This document shows, piece by piece, positions 13,901 through 28,420 of a DNA stretch of 64,000 bases. Location: contig NC_134120.1 in assembly GCF_040939455.1 (NCBI RefSeq), positions 15,986,501 to 16,050,500 of the forward strand, read 5' to 3'. The notes under the pieces were generated by a model. The model saw only the letters and a list, made by a program, of their open reading frames with translations, did not search any database and was not told the DNA's origin. The position numbers were made by a program, and so were the translations under genes. The DNA comes from Microcebus murinus (taxonomy: Eukaryota; Chordata; Mammalia; Primates; Cheirogaleidae). Position 1 is the first letter of the stretch. Every line of letters begins with the position of its first letter.

Positions 13901-16900
13901 TGGTAAGATTCCAGGGAGAACTGCTGGGTGGGCAAATTAGTCAGGCCTGAATTAGCAAAGTTTTACTACAATTTGCCTTTAAAGCTTATTTCCTTGTATT
14001 ATCCAAGATCATGCTCAACTACATACTAATCTGGAGAATGAACTCTGCACATGATGATCATTATTGCTGTTTTATTATTTGTTTCCTTAACATTCTAAGA
14101 GAATCTGTCCCAACCTCTGTTAGAAAAAGCGAATGAGCTCTGCTCTTTGCTTGATCACTCTTCTTCCAAGCAAAACACCCAGGCATGTGCAACTTACAAA
14201 AGGTCATTGACCTGAATCAAAACCCCAACACAATGATTCAATTGTTTATCAAGTCTGATGTTTTCTTTTTAACAAAACATATGATGCATAAGGAAGCAAA
14301 TGGAAATATGTACCATGAAACCTCTGTAAGACCACATAGTAAAGACTTTTAGATAGTCTGAGAACATGAAAGCAGTCTGAACAAGGGTTTAGATTCTGCT
14401 ATATAAAGTCAGAACTTAATTACTTTAGTTTCTCTAATCCCATGTTGTTAAGAAATGTCTCATGGGATAGAAGTGAACTCATGATCATGAAGGCCCATGT
14501 CACCCTGCAGGCTGCTGGTCCCCTGGAGAGTGCCCACCACAATTCCACTCTGTAGTCTCCATAAGCAGGAGGCTGGAACTAGAAGAGAAACAGTATATTC
14601 CTCTTTCTTCTTGTGGATTTATTTGCTATAAACCTATGTCAGCTCCATATTTTAAACACAATTACTGAGCAACACTTTGTCCTCTATTTGTCTGTAAGTC
14701 AAGCATGCAGTTGTCTGAATTCCTTGGCAATGGGCAAACAGAAATGAATGAGACTGGAATTTCATGCTGGGTTGAGAGCTGCCTTTTTGATCACACGGAC
14801 CTTTATTAAGCTCCTTAGCATTTGGACAGGATAAAGTTAAATGAGGACAAAGTTAAACATGAACAATGTCAAACTGTGGAAGTCCAGCAAAAAAGTTAAA
14901 GAAAGATGTGTTTTAAAATAGCTCTCCTAGCTTCTCAAATATTATCAGCACAGTGAGCACACTAAATTCCTTTTGTGTAAATGTTAGCCTGCAGTTGTTC
15001 ATTCTGGGCAAATACAAACGTTATATAATTATGGTCAAAGAACAAACCACATATTCCATATATCCTTGGCCTTCTGGGAAAATCTCTACTGGCACCATAG
15101 ATGACCCTCAAATCATGAAAATTTCCAAATGCAGATTATGCGCAGGAAGATCACCTCCAGGGTTAGGATGAGGTCATCTTCATCACTGCAATCCCAAAAA
15201 CTAGCATAGGCTTTAGTGGTGTTTAAGATCCAACTGCTTATGTAAACTGGCCTGTCTCAATTAGTCCTGATTAGCTCTGATCAGCCATCAATATGACATT
15301 CAAAGTTGCTGGGATTATCACTAACTTTATGAAACCCTAAATCTATTGAGACTTAATCTTATACATGATAAAACAGTTTGTTTTCTGGTAAGGGCCATTT
15401 TATCAACATGACAATGAGTGAAGACTAGATAAGTGTAACTCGTTTTCATAGGATGCCTTCACATGTAAAACATTCAATAACTGAAATTTACACCTAAATG
15501 AAAAGCAAACAAGTTACCAGAATTGAAAAGAACATGGTATTTTCTATAAAGCACTTAAAAATACTTTACATTAGACTCATCTTTCAGAAAAGGGCAGTAC
15601 ATTTTTACAGATGTCAAATTAACATCTTTTGTCACCTTTACTGGTATGATGATAACTTTGCTGAAGCTCTGAAGACTGGGGTGGCATTAGTTTATAACCT
15701 ACAGAACACAGCGCTGTATTTCCACAGGTAAAATCCAGTAAATGCTCGTACTGCTCATTTTATACTTAACATTAGCATGATTCAGAGTTGGCTGTGTTTC
15801 GGTGTTAATAACATTTATATTCTTTACCACACTAGACTTAAATATATCCATGTGTTTGTCTATAAATTATGACACTGGGTAAGAATTTATATAAATAATT
15901 AAAAACTTGATGTATGAGAATTGTGTATAGCTACTTACAAGTTAAATTCTTTTCCTAGGAGAGCAGACTGTGCCTTAATGCATAATGTTCTATTTATTGT
16001 GCAAGCAAGATAACAGCTTATTGAACACATTTTTGAATAAGATTTGTAAAGAGATGGAAAAACAAGGAAAACCACTGACTATATAGTTCATCTAGTATTT
16101 ACTTTTAATTTTTTCATTATTCTGCTTCCAGAAAATAATTTGATTAAAAGTGTTTGAGTCTTAGAAAGAGCCAGCATTTGGAAAAGAACAGATTTCAATA
16201 TCTGTTCTAAGAGTGAGGATTTCTCCAAGATAAGAGCTAGAAACATCCAGTGTGAGTGAATGAGAACTGACCCTTCATCCTACAGATGTTTTTAGATAAT
16301 CTCTAGTATCGATTTCTTTCTGTCTGACCTTTCTGTCTGTACTACAAGAGCCGGATCTCAGGGAAAGGCCTGACTGCAGGCATGGGAAATAACCCAATGG
16401 AAAAAAACTCTAGAAGAGAAAGGATATAAATTTTGGATGGTGGATTTTTGTCTATTTCCCAAATATATCTAAAAGACAACTTAGAATAGTGAACACCACT
16501 AGCTGAAGAGGTCAAGCCCTAACCTTCCTGAAAACAAATTAAAGTAACAGAAATGACTTACATTAATTCCTATAACATGGCAAAGTTTAGGCATTCAAAA
16601 AAATTTTGAAATACAAAAGGCCATTTTCCCTGGAGTTGACAAGTAACAGTAAGGGTTAGGTTTTTCTGTTAAGCACCACTGGGCATACTGAATACATTCG
16701 TTCAGTCAACATTTATTTATTGCCTCTCACCTTCAATACATAACACTAGGTGGCAAGTGACCTAATTCTGAACAAATGAGTGAAAGAAATAGCAACAAAG
16801 AACATACATAGAACCCAGAAAATGACTAGGTATCTTTACAAATACCCTTTCTATATACGGAGTTATGTTTTTCAAAAATGTGTGATGAGATATGAAAAGA

Positions 16901-17896
16901 GAAACGTATTTTTAGCCGGAAGAGAGAAACTTGGGAGTTCACCACAATGACTCTGCCATGTCTTAAAACAATAATGTGATCATAGCAAGATTAAGGAGAT
17001 TTAAAGAGCCAGATCTTACCAGATCTTAAGGAAAACTTTCACAGACTGAAAGGGAAAATGATGATTAATCAGTACAAACCTCAAAATCCAAATTTATAGC
17101 TGCCAGGATAACTATATAGAAATCACTGGTTATTTACTATACTGTTTATTGGGTTTTTGCCCCCTGTATTTAAGTAAGCAAGAGAGCTGAGGCTAGATTT
17201 GAGAGCAATATTCACTCTCATTATTAAGGCGTGTGTTGTTTTTTCAACACAGTTCACACGTTTTTCAACACAGGAGTATACACCATAATTTTGATAGAAT
17301 TCTAAAAACTAAGATACACTTATCTTTCTAAACAGCACGAACATTAATATTTCTTGAGTCCAGGGGCTACTTCTCCAACTTAAATTTCCCATCGTAGACA
17401 CTAGCAGGGCTAGACACATGGAAACAAGGATGTTAAAAATACTTATTTAATTTAACTTAGTGGTAAGCTGCTAACGACTTCTCCTACATGGAATATACCA
17501 TGTATCACTCAAAGCTAGAAACCACTGTGTCCAAAACAGTCTTTCTAATGGCTTAAGCTTCATATTTTGCTTTCCTTGCTACATTGCTAAACAAAATAAA
17601 AGCGAAACGAGGATTTTTACGGAAGAAAAACTTCAGGAACAAAATTGCATTTCCCTGAACGAGAGAAGACGCAGCCCTCCGCTCTAACACTGATGCCACG
17701 GCCGTGATCACAGCGGTAACATGCTTCACCTGCGTGTGCACAGTGCTATCAGTAGCACACCTCAGAAAGCAGGAGATGGTTCTACTGGTTGGTGATATGA
17801 TGGGAACAAACCAAGAGAAAACAGAAATACAAGGATACACCCAAGGAGTTACCTACTTAAACAACAGGAAAAAAATCCCCTATGAATCCTCTAGAG

Positions 17897-18097
17897 CAGG
17901 GGTCCTCAAACTTTTTAAACAGGGGGCCAGTTCACTGTCCCTCAGACCCTTGGAGGGCTGTTGGAGAGGGCGGCGCACATTCCACACATGCGCACTGTTG
18001 GCCTGGGACAAGTGGGCTGCTAAGCAGGACAGGCAGCAGAGGAAAAAACACCCCGAGGGCCGCATGTGGCCGGTGGGCTGTAGTTTGAGGGCGCCTG
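17897..18097 (+). mobile_element. Short non-autonomous hAT element (MER30-like), 201 bp
   Basis: The ends are CAGGGGTCCTCAAACT and (reverse strand) CAGGCGCCCTCAAACT, flanked by a perfect target duplication CTCTAGAG at 17889-17896 and 18098-18105. This duplication is the classic hAT NTCTAGAN site. The interior is GC-rich with no coding potential. Confidence 0.9.
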
Positions 18098-18480
18098 CTC
18101 TAGAGATAGGACAGACAGACAAAGCAGCCTCGACAGACACAGAGAAGGTGAAGCCAGGGGCGATATTCAAAGTTCCCTCTAAGGATGGTTTTAATATCCT
18201 AAGGAAATGCTGCAACAATTTAAGAATAGCAAGTTCTTTATTTCTCAAAGCAAACAGATTTCAGAATCTTTGAACTAAGTTTTGTTTTTCACTTCCTGAC
18301 CCTGAGCAATTGAATCTTTAAACTTAATTTTTCACTTTCCCTGACCCTGAGAAATCGTGTCACAATTCCCTGATTAAGTCAGTGGTAGAATGAGAAAGAC
18401 TTCATCAGTTCTTAGGCGAAATTTTTGTGTTGAAAACTACCTAGTCACAGGCCAATTTGCAGACCAATTTTCATTTTAGC

Positions 18481-18582
18481 TATCAAGAGAAACAATAAAA
18501 GATGATCCAAAATTATAAACAATTACATCCTAAATATATCAAGAGAAACAACAAAAGATGATCCAAAATTACAAAGAAATGG
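18481..18582. repeat. 56-bp tandem duplication
   Basis: TATCAAGAGAAACAA and AAAGATGATCCAAAATTA recur with a 56-bp offset (18481 and 18537), with few mismatches. Confidence 0.9.
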
Positions 18583-20294
18583 CTCACTGATTCTTTCAGC
18601 TATCAATTTGCTGATTCAAACCTCAAACTAAACCTTGAAGTCACTTCCACAGCATCACAACTGGGAGAGATTTTGCAATTAAGTTTCATACGCAGGATAA
18701 TTATATGTTTGCCTACAATCCTCTTTTCCAGAGAGTTCAATTTCTGTTATTACCAACTCTTTAGCAAACGATGGAACAATTTTTAACATCTATTTCACCC
18801 CTGGATCAGAAAAATGTTTCAAAAAGGTATTCTTGCTATATATTCCCTCCTACATGGTTATAAAGAAAGTCTAAAGTACTCGATCAACTTGGACAAGTAT
18901 CTCAACAGCAGTCTGGGCAGGATAAATACTAGAATTTACTAACTTTAATAAAAACATTTAATACGATGGTTATGCAAACATAACCAGATGCTACTTACCT
19001 TTGCCTTTTAAAAAAGACCCAGTAAAATACATAAATATAAATCCTTACATAAAAAGGCCAAGACACCATTAGAACATGAGTAAACCTTAATAAAAATTCT
19101 ATAACCCTGAAATTTTAAATTTTACAGTACATCCAAGCTAGGGATAAGGGAGTATCAACAATACATTAGATTCATATGGATTTTACTTGTTTCAAAACAC
19201 ACCTGCATTCATCATCTCATCAGTGAGTTACCTTCCCAGGGACTTTTAGGATGGGTCCACTTACTGGGAACATAAACCACTTTATTACTCGCCAGTTCTT
19301 GGCCTTGAGCACTAGATGCATGTGATGTACAGACACACACAATTTGGGCCTGACGAGCAGTAGTAAGAAAAGTATTTTGTTTGGGGGAAAAGTATATAGC
19401 TTGGACTATTTAGCATCTCCTTCTCTAGCAGTGATCAATTAAGAAATCCTTTGCTTGAAGCAACTACTCAGAATTTTAAGACATGTGTGTTGGATGTATG
19501 GGGAGAGAACAAGTCCCAAGAAGGCCCCAGGAGAACCACACACGGGACAGAAGATGGCCTGGGGCATCACTACCCAGACCCAACCAGACAGCAGGGCCAA
19601 CCACCTACTTCCCACACAACCTTGTAGGATCAAGGACACGACTCCCAACAATATCCATGGCATCATTCTGGATGGCTATAGCATCACAAAATAGGTTGAC
19701 ATTTCAACAACATATCCAGACATATGGTTTAGCAAAGTGCTTTAGTGTATAAACTTCGATTATCTAAAAAGCTTTTCAAAGAAATAAAGTATTTGATAAA
19801 CCACCTTTACTGAAAAGACCGAGATGACACAAAATCAGGTTGCCCGTAAGGCTGGGCACTGCCACATGCAACGAAGCACTAACAGAAGCTACCGGCCTTC
19901 TTCTATTCCTACAATTCTCCCTACCCCACCACTGATAAAAGCATCTCCTGGCCCTAGGCTTTTTATTCCACAAAAACAACTATCTTGAAAACAACTGGCA
20001 ACATGATAATAAAAATGGATTATTCATTTTGCTAGCACTGTCCCTTACTCCTCTTCTTGCTAATACTGAATTTCCACTAACACATTTTACTCTTCACTTC
20101 TAGAGCTGTGACACGAGAACCACTTGCTAAAAGCTACTTCCAGGAAAAGAAAAAAATTAATTGCACTGCAATGGGCATTAGACGTCACCTTGGCCAGGAT
20201 TCACTCAACTTTCCCAAGAGGTCCCTTGCTTTGATTTCCCCAATGAGTGTGCTTGCCAGGCCCAGGGCAAATGATAAAAAGTGTCTTGATTAGC

Positions 20295-20756
20295 ACATTA
20301 GTTTGCTCAGACTCCCTTAACAAACTATCACAAACTGAGTAGTTTTAACCACAGAAATGGACCAAGTCACAGTTCTGAAGGCTGCAAGTCCAAGATCAAG
20401 GTGTTCGCAGGGCTGGTTCCTTCTGAGGAATCTGTTCCCAGCCATTCCTAGTTTCTGGCAGTTTGCTGGCACTCTTTGGTGTTCCCTGACTTGTAGAAGC
20501 ATCACTCTAATCTCTGCCTTCATCTTCACATCACATTCTCCCTATATGTGTGTCTGTTTCTGAGTCCGAATTTTCCTTTTGACAAGGATACCACCAGTCA
20601 TACTGGATTAGGGTCCACCTTAATGACCTTGTCTTAACTTGACTACATCTGCAAAGACCCTATATCCAAATAAGGTCACATTCTGAGGTACTTGTAGTCA
20701 GGACTTCGTATCTTTTTGGGGGGGATACAATCTGTAGCAGTAACAGTGAATTGGCC
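20295..20756 (-). repeat. Old LTR-like interspersed repeat, relative of the 3.0-kb copy
   Basis: CATCTGCAAAGACCCTATAT, CCAAATAAGGTCACATTCTG and CCAAGATCAAGGTGTTCG form the reverse complement of a family related to 3010-3420. It abuts an MLT1 LTR on its right. Confidence 0.6.
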
Positions 20757-20899
20757 AGGTAAGTTACCTTTCTCAAAAGGGATTTCTCATAAGTCAAGGG
20801 TATGGTGTACAGCCTCAGCAGCTGGCTAGGAGACTTACTGTGTGGTCTTTGGAAGAGGAAGGATTTCTGACTGCCCAGAGCCTCATGATCATTAAGGTG

Positions 20900-21276
20900 G
20901 ATAATGGGGTGGTGTTGGTCATTAGGGCTGCTCTCAAATATTCCATATCTCCTCCTCTGGGCAATGGTAAAAATGTACTTCACCCATCCGAAGTGGCAAT
21001 GGCCACGTGACTGGCTTTGGCGAACGCAATGGGGTGGCAGTGATGTGTGTCACTCCCAGACAGACCTTCAGAGCAGGGTGCGACTCCCCGTGCTCCCTTC
21101 CCCTGCTGCAGTAATGGTGGAAGCCCACCGGGATAAGCTCCCATGATCCTGAGCACTGTCCGTGATCTTGGTACATGTACCAAGAACAAGGAGGGAAAAA
21201 CCTTTGTGGCCTAATCCATTGACATTGAGGTTTTCTGTTTTGCAGCACAACCTAGCCTATACCCTCGACTGAGACA
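20900..21276 (+). repeat. MLT1-type LTR (ERVL-MaLR)
   Basis: GGGCTGCTCTCAAATATTCC, GGCCACGTGACTGGCTTTGG and the end GCAGCACAACCTAGCCTATA...GACA match MLT1 LTRs. It is a solo LTR with no internal coding region. Confidence 0.8.
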
Positions 21277-21560
21277 GATGACAGTTCCCACTTTGAATTT
21301 GTGTTCTCTATATTTCCCTGGGTTTCTCTTTTTTTCTATGAGGGAAGAGAAGTTCATTTCATGAGCTCATATAAATACCAGAACTACATGCAGAATGTTA
21401 CGCCAATCTATGTTATACTCTGCCCACAGAGAGCACTAAAACTCAATGGTGGCATCAAAATTCTTCTAACGAGAGAGCTCTGTAGATCAAGCCCAAGTAC
21501 GGTCAGGTCACTGAGAGAAACCATACAAAGCCAAACTCATTTTTCATTTGTTCAACCACA

Positions 21561-21904
<344 letters not shown>

Positions 21905-24009
21905 TCAACCACATTTTTGATTTAGATCAACTAGACTGACTCAAAATGTATTGACTTTCTTTTTAGTTTCAGTCACTGCTTTTGTAAACTTTTTTTTGCA
22001 ATTATTACATTCATTTGACTTTCTTAGTGTATAAATTTCAGTGGTGTCTTAAAATCAGATAGACAAATGTGATATATAAGATCAGGAGAAATAGTTCAAG
22101 CCCCTTTTCTAGAAAGAGCTCCTTCCTGTCTCTCCTCTGAGGTTGAAGAACTAGATTTACCAGCTAAGGGTAGCACTGTAACCACATTAGAAAATGCTCC
22201 TGCTTACCAGAAATGAAATGAACCAATTAAAATAAGCACAGACTAGGCACTTAGATATTTTGTTGGAATTGTACAGTTGGGACTTCCATTAAACTTTTAA
22301 CTACTAAATGTTCAACAGTTTTAAACTGTTCCAATAGATCAGTTGTAATGCACTAAGAAATAAAAAGTTTTTTTTTTTATTTTCCTCCCTCTAAAACAAC
22401 TCACATAACATTAGTGGAAGTTGTTACTGACTTGTTTATAATACCTTGCTTTTCTTAATATTGTTTGGTGGGCATGGAGAGTTAGGTGGAATAATTACCT
22501 AACAATTAAAAGAGATTTTATAATCTAAAGAAGGTCCCCATGAAGAAGCATGATGAAAAACATGACGACAATTGTGCCAAAGAGTGGGCAGAGAGTCACA
22601 GAATGAGAAACAAAGGCTACTACTCCAACAGGTCTCAAAATTCTGCACTGTCCATAATGGTAACTAACATTCTCCTGGCAGTCTCAACACTTCCACAGGG
22701 GTTTATCCTTTTCTAGATTAAAAAAAAAAAAAGAAAACTGAAAATATAGTAGAGGTGAGGAAACATCACCTAAGTGGAAAGTACTTAATTATGAAATAAG
22801 TCATTTTCTTTGATGAATCTTTTGCCAAATTCCACTGTGTATCTTTTAAATGTCTCTCAAACAGGTAGCAGCGAATCAGTTTCTTGGTGATGGGCTGTAA
22901 GATACGATGGCTTTCTTCTTGGTTTTTTTTTTTTTTTTTTTTTACAATGAACATATTAACTACGGTTAGACACAGCAAAAAGTAAGGCATTTAAAGTCAT
23001 TTAAAAAGCCTATTTCTCAGATTCAGCCCTCGCTAACCCCCCATTACCATACACTCTCCTACCCCAATCTCGGCTGCTGGAGCCGCCCAGTGGAAGCTGA
23101 CAGTGAGCGGCTTCCTGGAAGAGTTCACGAACCAGCTGCACAGCTGACAAGTCTCGACAACTCACAACCCCGGATGCCTGTGCTGACTTGCGCCGCCTCA
23201 CTCCCCGCCACTGGTCTCCCGACCAGCTCTCCTTTTTTATAATTCCAATCAAACTGCTCACTCTGGAGCCCAGCTCAAAACTTACTTTCCTTCAATCCCT
23301 GCCCAGAGATCTTTCCCAGCCAGGCCAGCCCTTGGTCCCCTCTTCACTACATCTGGACACAGGCGGACAGTCACACTGTGCACACCCAGGCACGTGGTAA
23401 AGGCCAGCTGGAGGCATTGTCTAACTTTACAATGACGCCCACAGCACCTACCAGCACCCTGTGGCTCGTACACTGGGCGATTTGCCGAGCATGCTTTAGG
23501 GATGGAAGATGCCAGAGTCCTGTCAAGAACACCCAGCCTGGCTTAAAGCAGAAACCTAAAAGTTCAGAGAGGCTTTCTCTCCACTCAGAATCTGCATTAT
23601 TTCACAATGAGTGAATAATCCTTAGTTGTGAATATACATTAGACACCAAGACCTAAAATATTTACTCTCTGGCCCTTTAAAAAAAAAAAAAAAATCGCTG
23701 ACTCCTGGTTGAGCGCATAAAACAAGTTCTTATCAAGCAGTGTCAACTGTCTTGCAGCATGTACAACAAAGAAGAGATTAATGCAGCAAAGCCCTGCTCT
23801 CAAATGGCTTACAAATAGATGTGATCCCCATCTAGACCCTTGTACCCACAAAAAGTCCTGATACCACTGCCTGGGGAACATTATCTACATACCCCTGCAT
23901 TGACCTACTTTCCCAGTGACACTTCTTGTCTACACAACCATGTCCCTAATTTCCAACACAGGCCTATTCACCTGAGATTTTCTCACCACCAGCCTTCCTG
24001 GGGGGAGCA

Positions 24010-24240
24010 CCCTTCCCTGCACCCTCACACCTTTCTTCCTCTGCAGCCTCTCGGCACCCTCAACCATGAGAATCCAAACCTTCACTCGCTTCTGTCTTCC
24101 TCTTGAACTTGAAACACCGTGATTTAGTCCATCCTGTCGTGCATGTGTCTTTTCTGTGCCTGCCTCTTTCCCTAGACTGGAAGCTCTCGGAGGGCTGGAG
24201 CTCTATCCCCCTGAACTCTCCCACCTTAACTAACGCATTT
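24010..24240 (+). repeat. L2-like fragment
   Basis: A pyrimidine-rich stretch followed by CTAGACTGGAAGCTCTCGGA and GGGCTGGAGCTCTATC resembles the L2 3' end. Confidence 0.45.
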
Positions 24241-25025
24241 TAAAAGTAAAAGCAGTCAAATATAGGATCGCTGTGCGAACAATTTCATTCTGAAAGTCTC
24301 TATCTTCAAAAACGTTTCAACCTCGTTTGAGACTGATATGACGGAGAAGACAGACACGCAAATATCTGCAGGTCCAACAATGGAGGCAGGAACGGAGTAG
24401 AGTGAGGCAGCAAAAGGCTTGTCAAGCAAGGGCGTGATGAGGAGGGAGGGCGCCCTGCACAGAGGGGCCCTGGGGAGTGACAGCGGAGACAGAGACATGC
24501 GCGGTATCATGGGGTGTTTTCGGGTTGGGGGTGGAGCCATGGGCTGATAAGGTGAGAAGTGTAGATCTATCCTGTGGTATCCCCTAAAACCGCTAGGGGG
24601 TTTTAGCAGAATATGGGAGGTTTACATTTGCAGTTCAGAAAGGCATACTTCTGGGCTAAAATGTGGAAGGTGGATTAGGGGGCTTAGTCTGGAAGGAGCA
24701 GCAATGGTGGGGTCAGAGGCAGCACAGGCTGGATGTGGTGGCCAGACCCACGACTCCAGAATAGACTATCATAAACCACTAACTAGGAAATGTACAGATT
24801 TCTAGTGAAAAGCAAGCCTCTCTGGATTTCTTAGGCCTATCTGAGGTTTGATTCTATCAAAGAACTAGATGAGATTACGAACATGCCTCAACTTTTTTTT
24901 TTTTAATTGTAAAAAAGAAATAATTTTTTAAATTTCTCAGTAATGGCAAATGTGAAAATAACTAAGCCAGGGAGAAAATATTTCAGAAGTTGCCAGTTTT
25001 TATAAGGCATTCAATCTCTCTTAGA

Positions 25026-25241
25026 CTAGAGGTCCCCAATCTTCTGGCAGCAGGGACTGGTTTCATGGAAGATAATTTTTCCATGGTTTGGGGGAGGGGA
25101 GGCTGGCAGGGGAGGGGGGAGGCTGGCCAGCAATGGGGAGCAGCTGTAAATACAGATGAAGCTTCCCTCACTGCCCAACCGCTCAGCACCTCCTGCTGTG
25201 TGGCCCAGTATCAGTCTGTGGGCCGGGGATTGGGGACCACA
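25026..25241 (+). mobile_element. Short non-autonomous hAT element, 216 bp
   Basis: The ends CTAGAGGTCCCCAATC and (reverse strand) TGTGGTCCCCAATCCC are flanked by a perfect 8-bp duplication CTCTTAGA (25018-25025, 25242-25249). The centre has G-runs (25090-25125). It sits at the very start of a MER5A remnant. Confidence 0.85.
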
Positions 25242-25249
25242 CTCTTAGA

Positions 25250-25440
25250 TAAGTTTTCTCAAAGTGGACCATGAACCACCTGTATTAGAATCACCTGGGT
25301 GCTTACAAAGCACAGATGATTTCTGGCCACAGTCTAGCCAGTCCAACCAGTTCAGATATTAGAACAATCCAGAAGGAGCTAAAAATAAGCTAGCAGAATA
25401 TACCCATGGATTCCTAACATTTTCTTTCAAACAGCATATA
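25250..25440 (+). repeat. MER5A-like hAT remnant
   Basis: TTCTCAAAGTGGACCATG followed by a GAATCACCTGGG block matches the MER5A start. The element is degraded and its right end is unclear. Confidence 0.6.
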
Positions 25441-26489
25441 TAGACTCTCAAAACATAAAGCACAGACACAGGCTTTTTTTATTGTGATATTTTATATCTT
25501 TACATTTATAATATCTTCATAGGTGTTAAAGGTTAAAAATAATAAAAATAAATTTTAGGTCAATGTCTGCAGTACCACAGAAGCAGGCTTGGAAGCAAAG
25601 TTTGAAACCCCAGGTTTTAATGACCCCATTTATACCCACCGAGAAGCCAGCGGGAGAATGAAAGGTGACCAATGAACCCAGCAACCACCCAGCGAGACAG
25701 AGACAAGCTGAAATCTCACACACTAGCACCACACCTGGTCAACCACCTTTCTCTGCACGGCTACCAGGCTCCTCTGAACCAACCTGCTGCCCTCTCATCC
25801 CAAAATGTCCCATATCCCCTCATCTGCCTCCCTGGAACCGAGCTCCTGAACAGCAGGCTAGAGCCCGCCTTCCTTTACTGCCTTGAGGATTATCCCAGGA
25901 TCACCGTCCTCTCTTTGATTTGTTGCTTGTGTTTTGATCAGAGTATTTTTCTTCTTTTCTCGTCTTCATGTTTCCTCACCCCCGGGACCCACAGGATACA
26001 AAGCTCCCACGCAGAGTGGCCACACAGAAGTCACGGCGAACAGGATCCCCGTGGGTGGCCAAGTCTGCTTTCTGCTCTTCAGCAGCCCTTCTCTCTGCGA
26101 CCCGCCCCGCCGGCTCCCTTCCGGGGCCTGCGTGTCTGGCGGCAAAAGCCTAAGGTGGCACAGCCAATGCGGGGCCTGGCACTAAGAAATAAACACTCCC
26201 CAGGGGAAAAAAACTGAGTCTCGCAACACAGAAATGTCTGATCAGCAGCAGGACATGGCCTGCTCCACCGACATATGCCCTGGCCCAACTGTACAAAGTT
26301 CTTAACCAGGGACACTCGACACAGTCCCGCAATTACCTGCTCAGGGCCCAGGAAACACACAGTTCAAACTGACCACTTTGTCCGGGACATCAAGCTTAAG
26401 CTTAACATCCTCTTATGTAGTCTTGGGGGCCGGGGGACTATCAACTTCCTCTAGGAGGCACTTTATTACCAATAGTAATGAAACTATAC

Positions 26490-26660
26490 GGGAGCACATT
26501 TGTACAACACATTAGCATTTACACAGATCTTAAAGTTGTCTCATTGACTCAAGTATTGTCAATTTACAAATAAGGAAGTGGATTCAGAGAATTTAAGTGA
26601 CCAGGCATCACGGAACCTGTCAGTGGCAGAAATGGACCTTAAATCAAGCGCTTTATGCAG
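26490..26660 (-). repeat. MIR
   Basis: Decayed MIR: AATTTACAAATAAGGAAGTG, AATTTAAGTGACCAGGC and GTCAGTGGCAGAAATGG. Confidence 0.7.
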
Positions 26661-27989
26661 TTACAACACTCCGGCAGGCTGTTTTAAAAACTGCAAATAT
26701 AAATTGTATGCATACACACACATGCTTTAAAAACCTAAACATAAAGCCAGTATTAATTTTTTATTGCTATTAAGTTGAAGAAGAATCTCTAATAAAACAT
26801 TAGTATAAAAAAGTGTATGAAAACATTAGTATGAAAAAGAGGCCAAAGACTTAAACCAACCGGTTTTTCCTGCAGGCACTAAGCCACACAGCAGGGAAAA
26901 GATGACATACAAGCTGGGAATCCTGCAAGCAGCCTTGGAAATGTGGCCTCAGCACTGTTTAGCTTAAATGCCCGGAGAGCTTTCTAATGCACCATTGGGG
27001 TGGAGAGGCCTTGCTCTTTTTAAAGTTTTCCTGCCTTGTCCACTCCATCCTTCTCCAAATGAAATGCCTCTGACCCGAGTGCCAGTCAGGGACCAGGTGA
27101 GGCATGCAGGTGAGTAAGGGGAGAGGCAGGTGCAGCTGCCAGACTGTACTTCCCTCCAAGACGACCCAAGATCAAACTGCCTGAGAACTTCACATGCCGT
27201 CACCCTTAGGATGCATAACCTGGCCTGTGTAACTCTCCAAATTATTCAAGAAATATGAAATTCTATGCTTGTCAATTTTGGGGGGGGGTCGTCTAAGACG
27301 TAGATGGCTTTAACCACACGACATGGAAAAAAATCCATCAAAGTGTATATGTAGGATTTGTGATAGATACTGCTTGCGGTGATTTTGTACACAATGACAG
27401 AATTTTGCTTTATGGCAAACAGTTAAATCAGATGCTACCTGAATCAAATTATTACAGAAACTAAATTTAACCCACTTATTGAGCACCTACTATGTAAAAA
27501 ACGTGTTGCCAAGTGCTACGGTGATAGAGGCCTACAGGACACATATCTGACTTGAAATTCCTAACATTTGAGAGGCAAGAAAATTAAAATTATCATCCTA
27601 TATTTGAAACATTATTTATTATTGGGAAGAAGTCCATCATCATCCATCTATTAAATCACATTAACAAAGAACTGGATCTTGGCATAGGCCTAGGCTAACT
27701 CCTCCCTTTCAGCAATTTCTAAGAATATGGTGAATTTCCTTAAACAACACATCTTTTTCCCTTCATTTGAGTAATTCTATTCTTGATAACAAGACACCCA
27801 CCCTTTCAACTCACTCGGGCCACTGCAGCTGTTTCTCAGCTGTCTAAGCCAAGTGCACCCCTGAACTATTTGGTCTGCCCATCCTGTGCGTGGCTACCCT
27901 CCTCCAGCTTCCGGGAAAACAGCTGGCCAAGAACGCCACCATCCCACACTCCACAGAGCTTACCTGCGGGCTCCGCCGAACAGGCAAAG

Positions 27990-28420
27990 CTTAAATACCC
28001 CAAGACTGAATGTTGAGGACACCGTCTCTTTTGGTTATCTGTCACTAACAAACCATCCCACAGCTTCGGGGCATAACCTGGCAGCCATTTATTCTCTCTC
28101 AAGAGTGTGCAGACTGAAGGGGCAGGTCAGAGGTCTCTTATTTGACTGTGCTCAGATGATGATGAAGATGGCTTTTCCCAACTGTCTGGCCCTTTGGTGG
28201 GGATAGCTAGAAAGCTGGAATTGACATGTGGCTCATTTCAGTTCCTTTATATGGCAGCGGGATTCCCAAAGCAAGCACTTCCGCAAGGCATGAGTGGAAG
28301 CTGCCAGTCCTTTTAAAGGCTAAGCATAGAACGAGCCCAGCGTCACCTCACTACAATCACGGGGCCAGCCTGGACTCAACAGGAGGGGAGACAAACTCCA
28401 TCTCTGGATGGGGGAGGGAG
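27990..28420 (+). repeat. Old interspersed repeat, family unassigned
   Basis: GTTATCTGTCACTAACAAAC at one end, GTGGAAGCTGCCAGTCC and GGACTCAACAGGAGGGGAGA towards the other resemble a widespread mammalian element. The ends were not defined. Confidence 0.4.

Noticed and set aside
17704..18273. 189-codon plus ORF
   Set aside because: Runs through a short hAT element with target duplications; the frame is fortuitous.
25672..26217. 181-codon plus ORF in a moderately GC-rich region
   Set aside because: No recognisable domain, no splice context, and overlapping frames of similar length in the same area; treated as chance.
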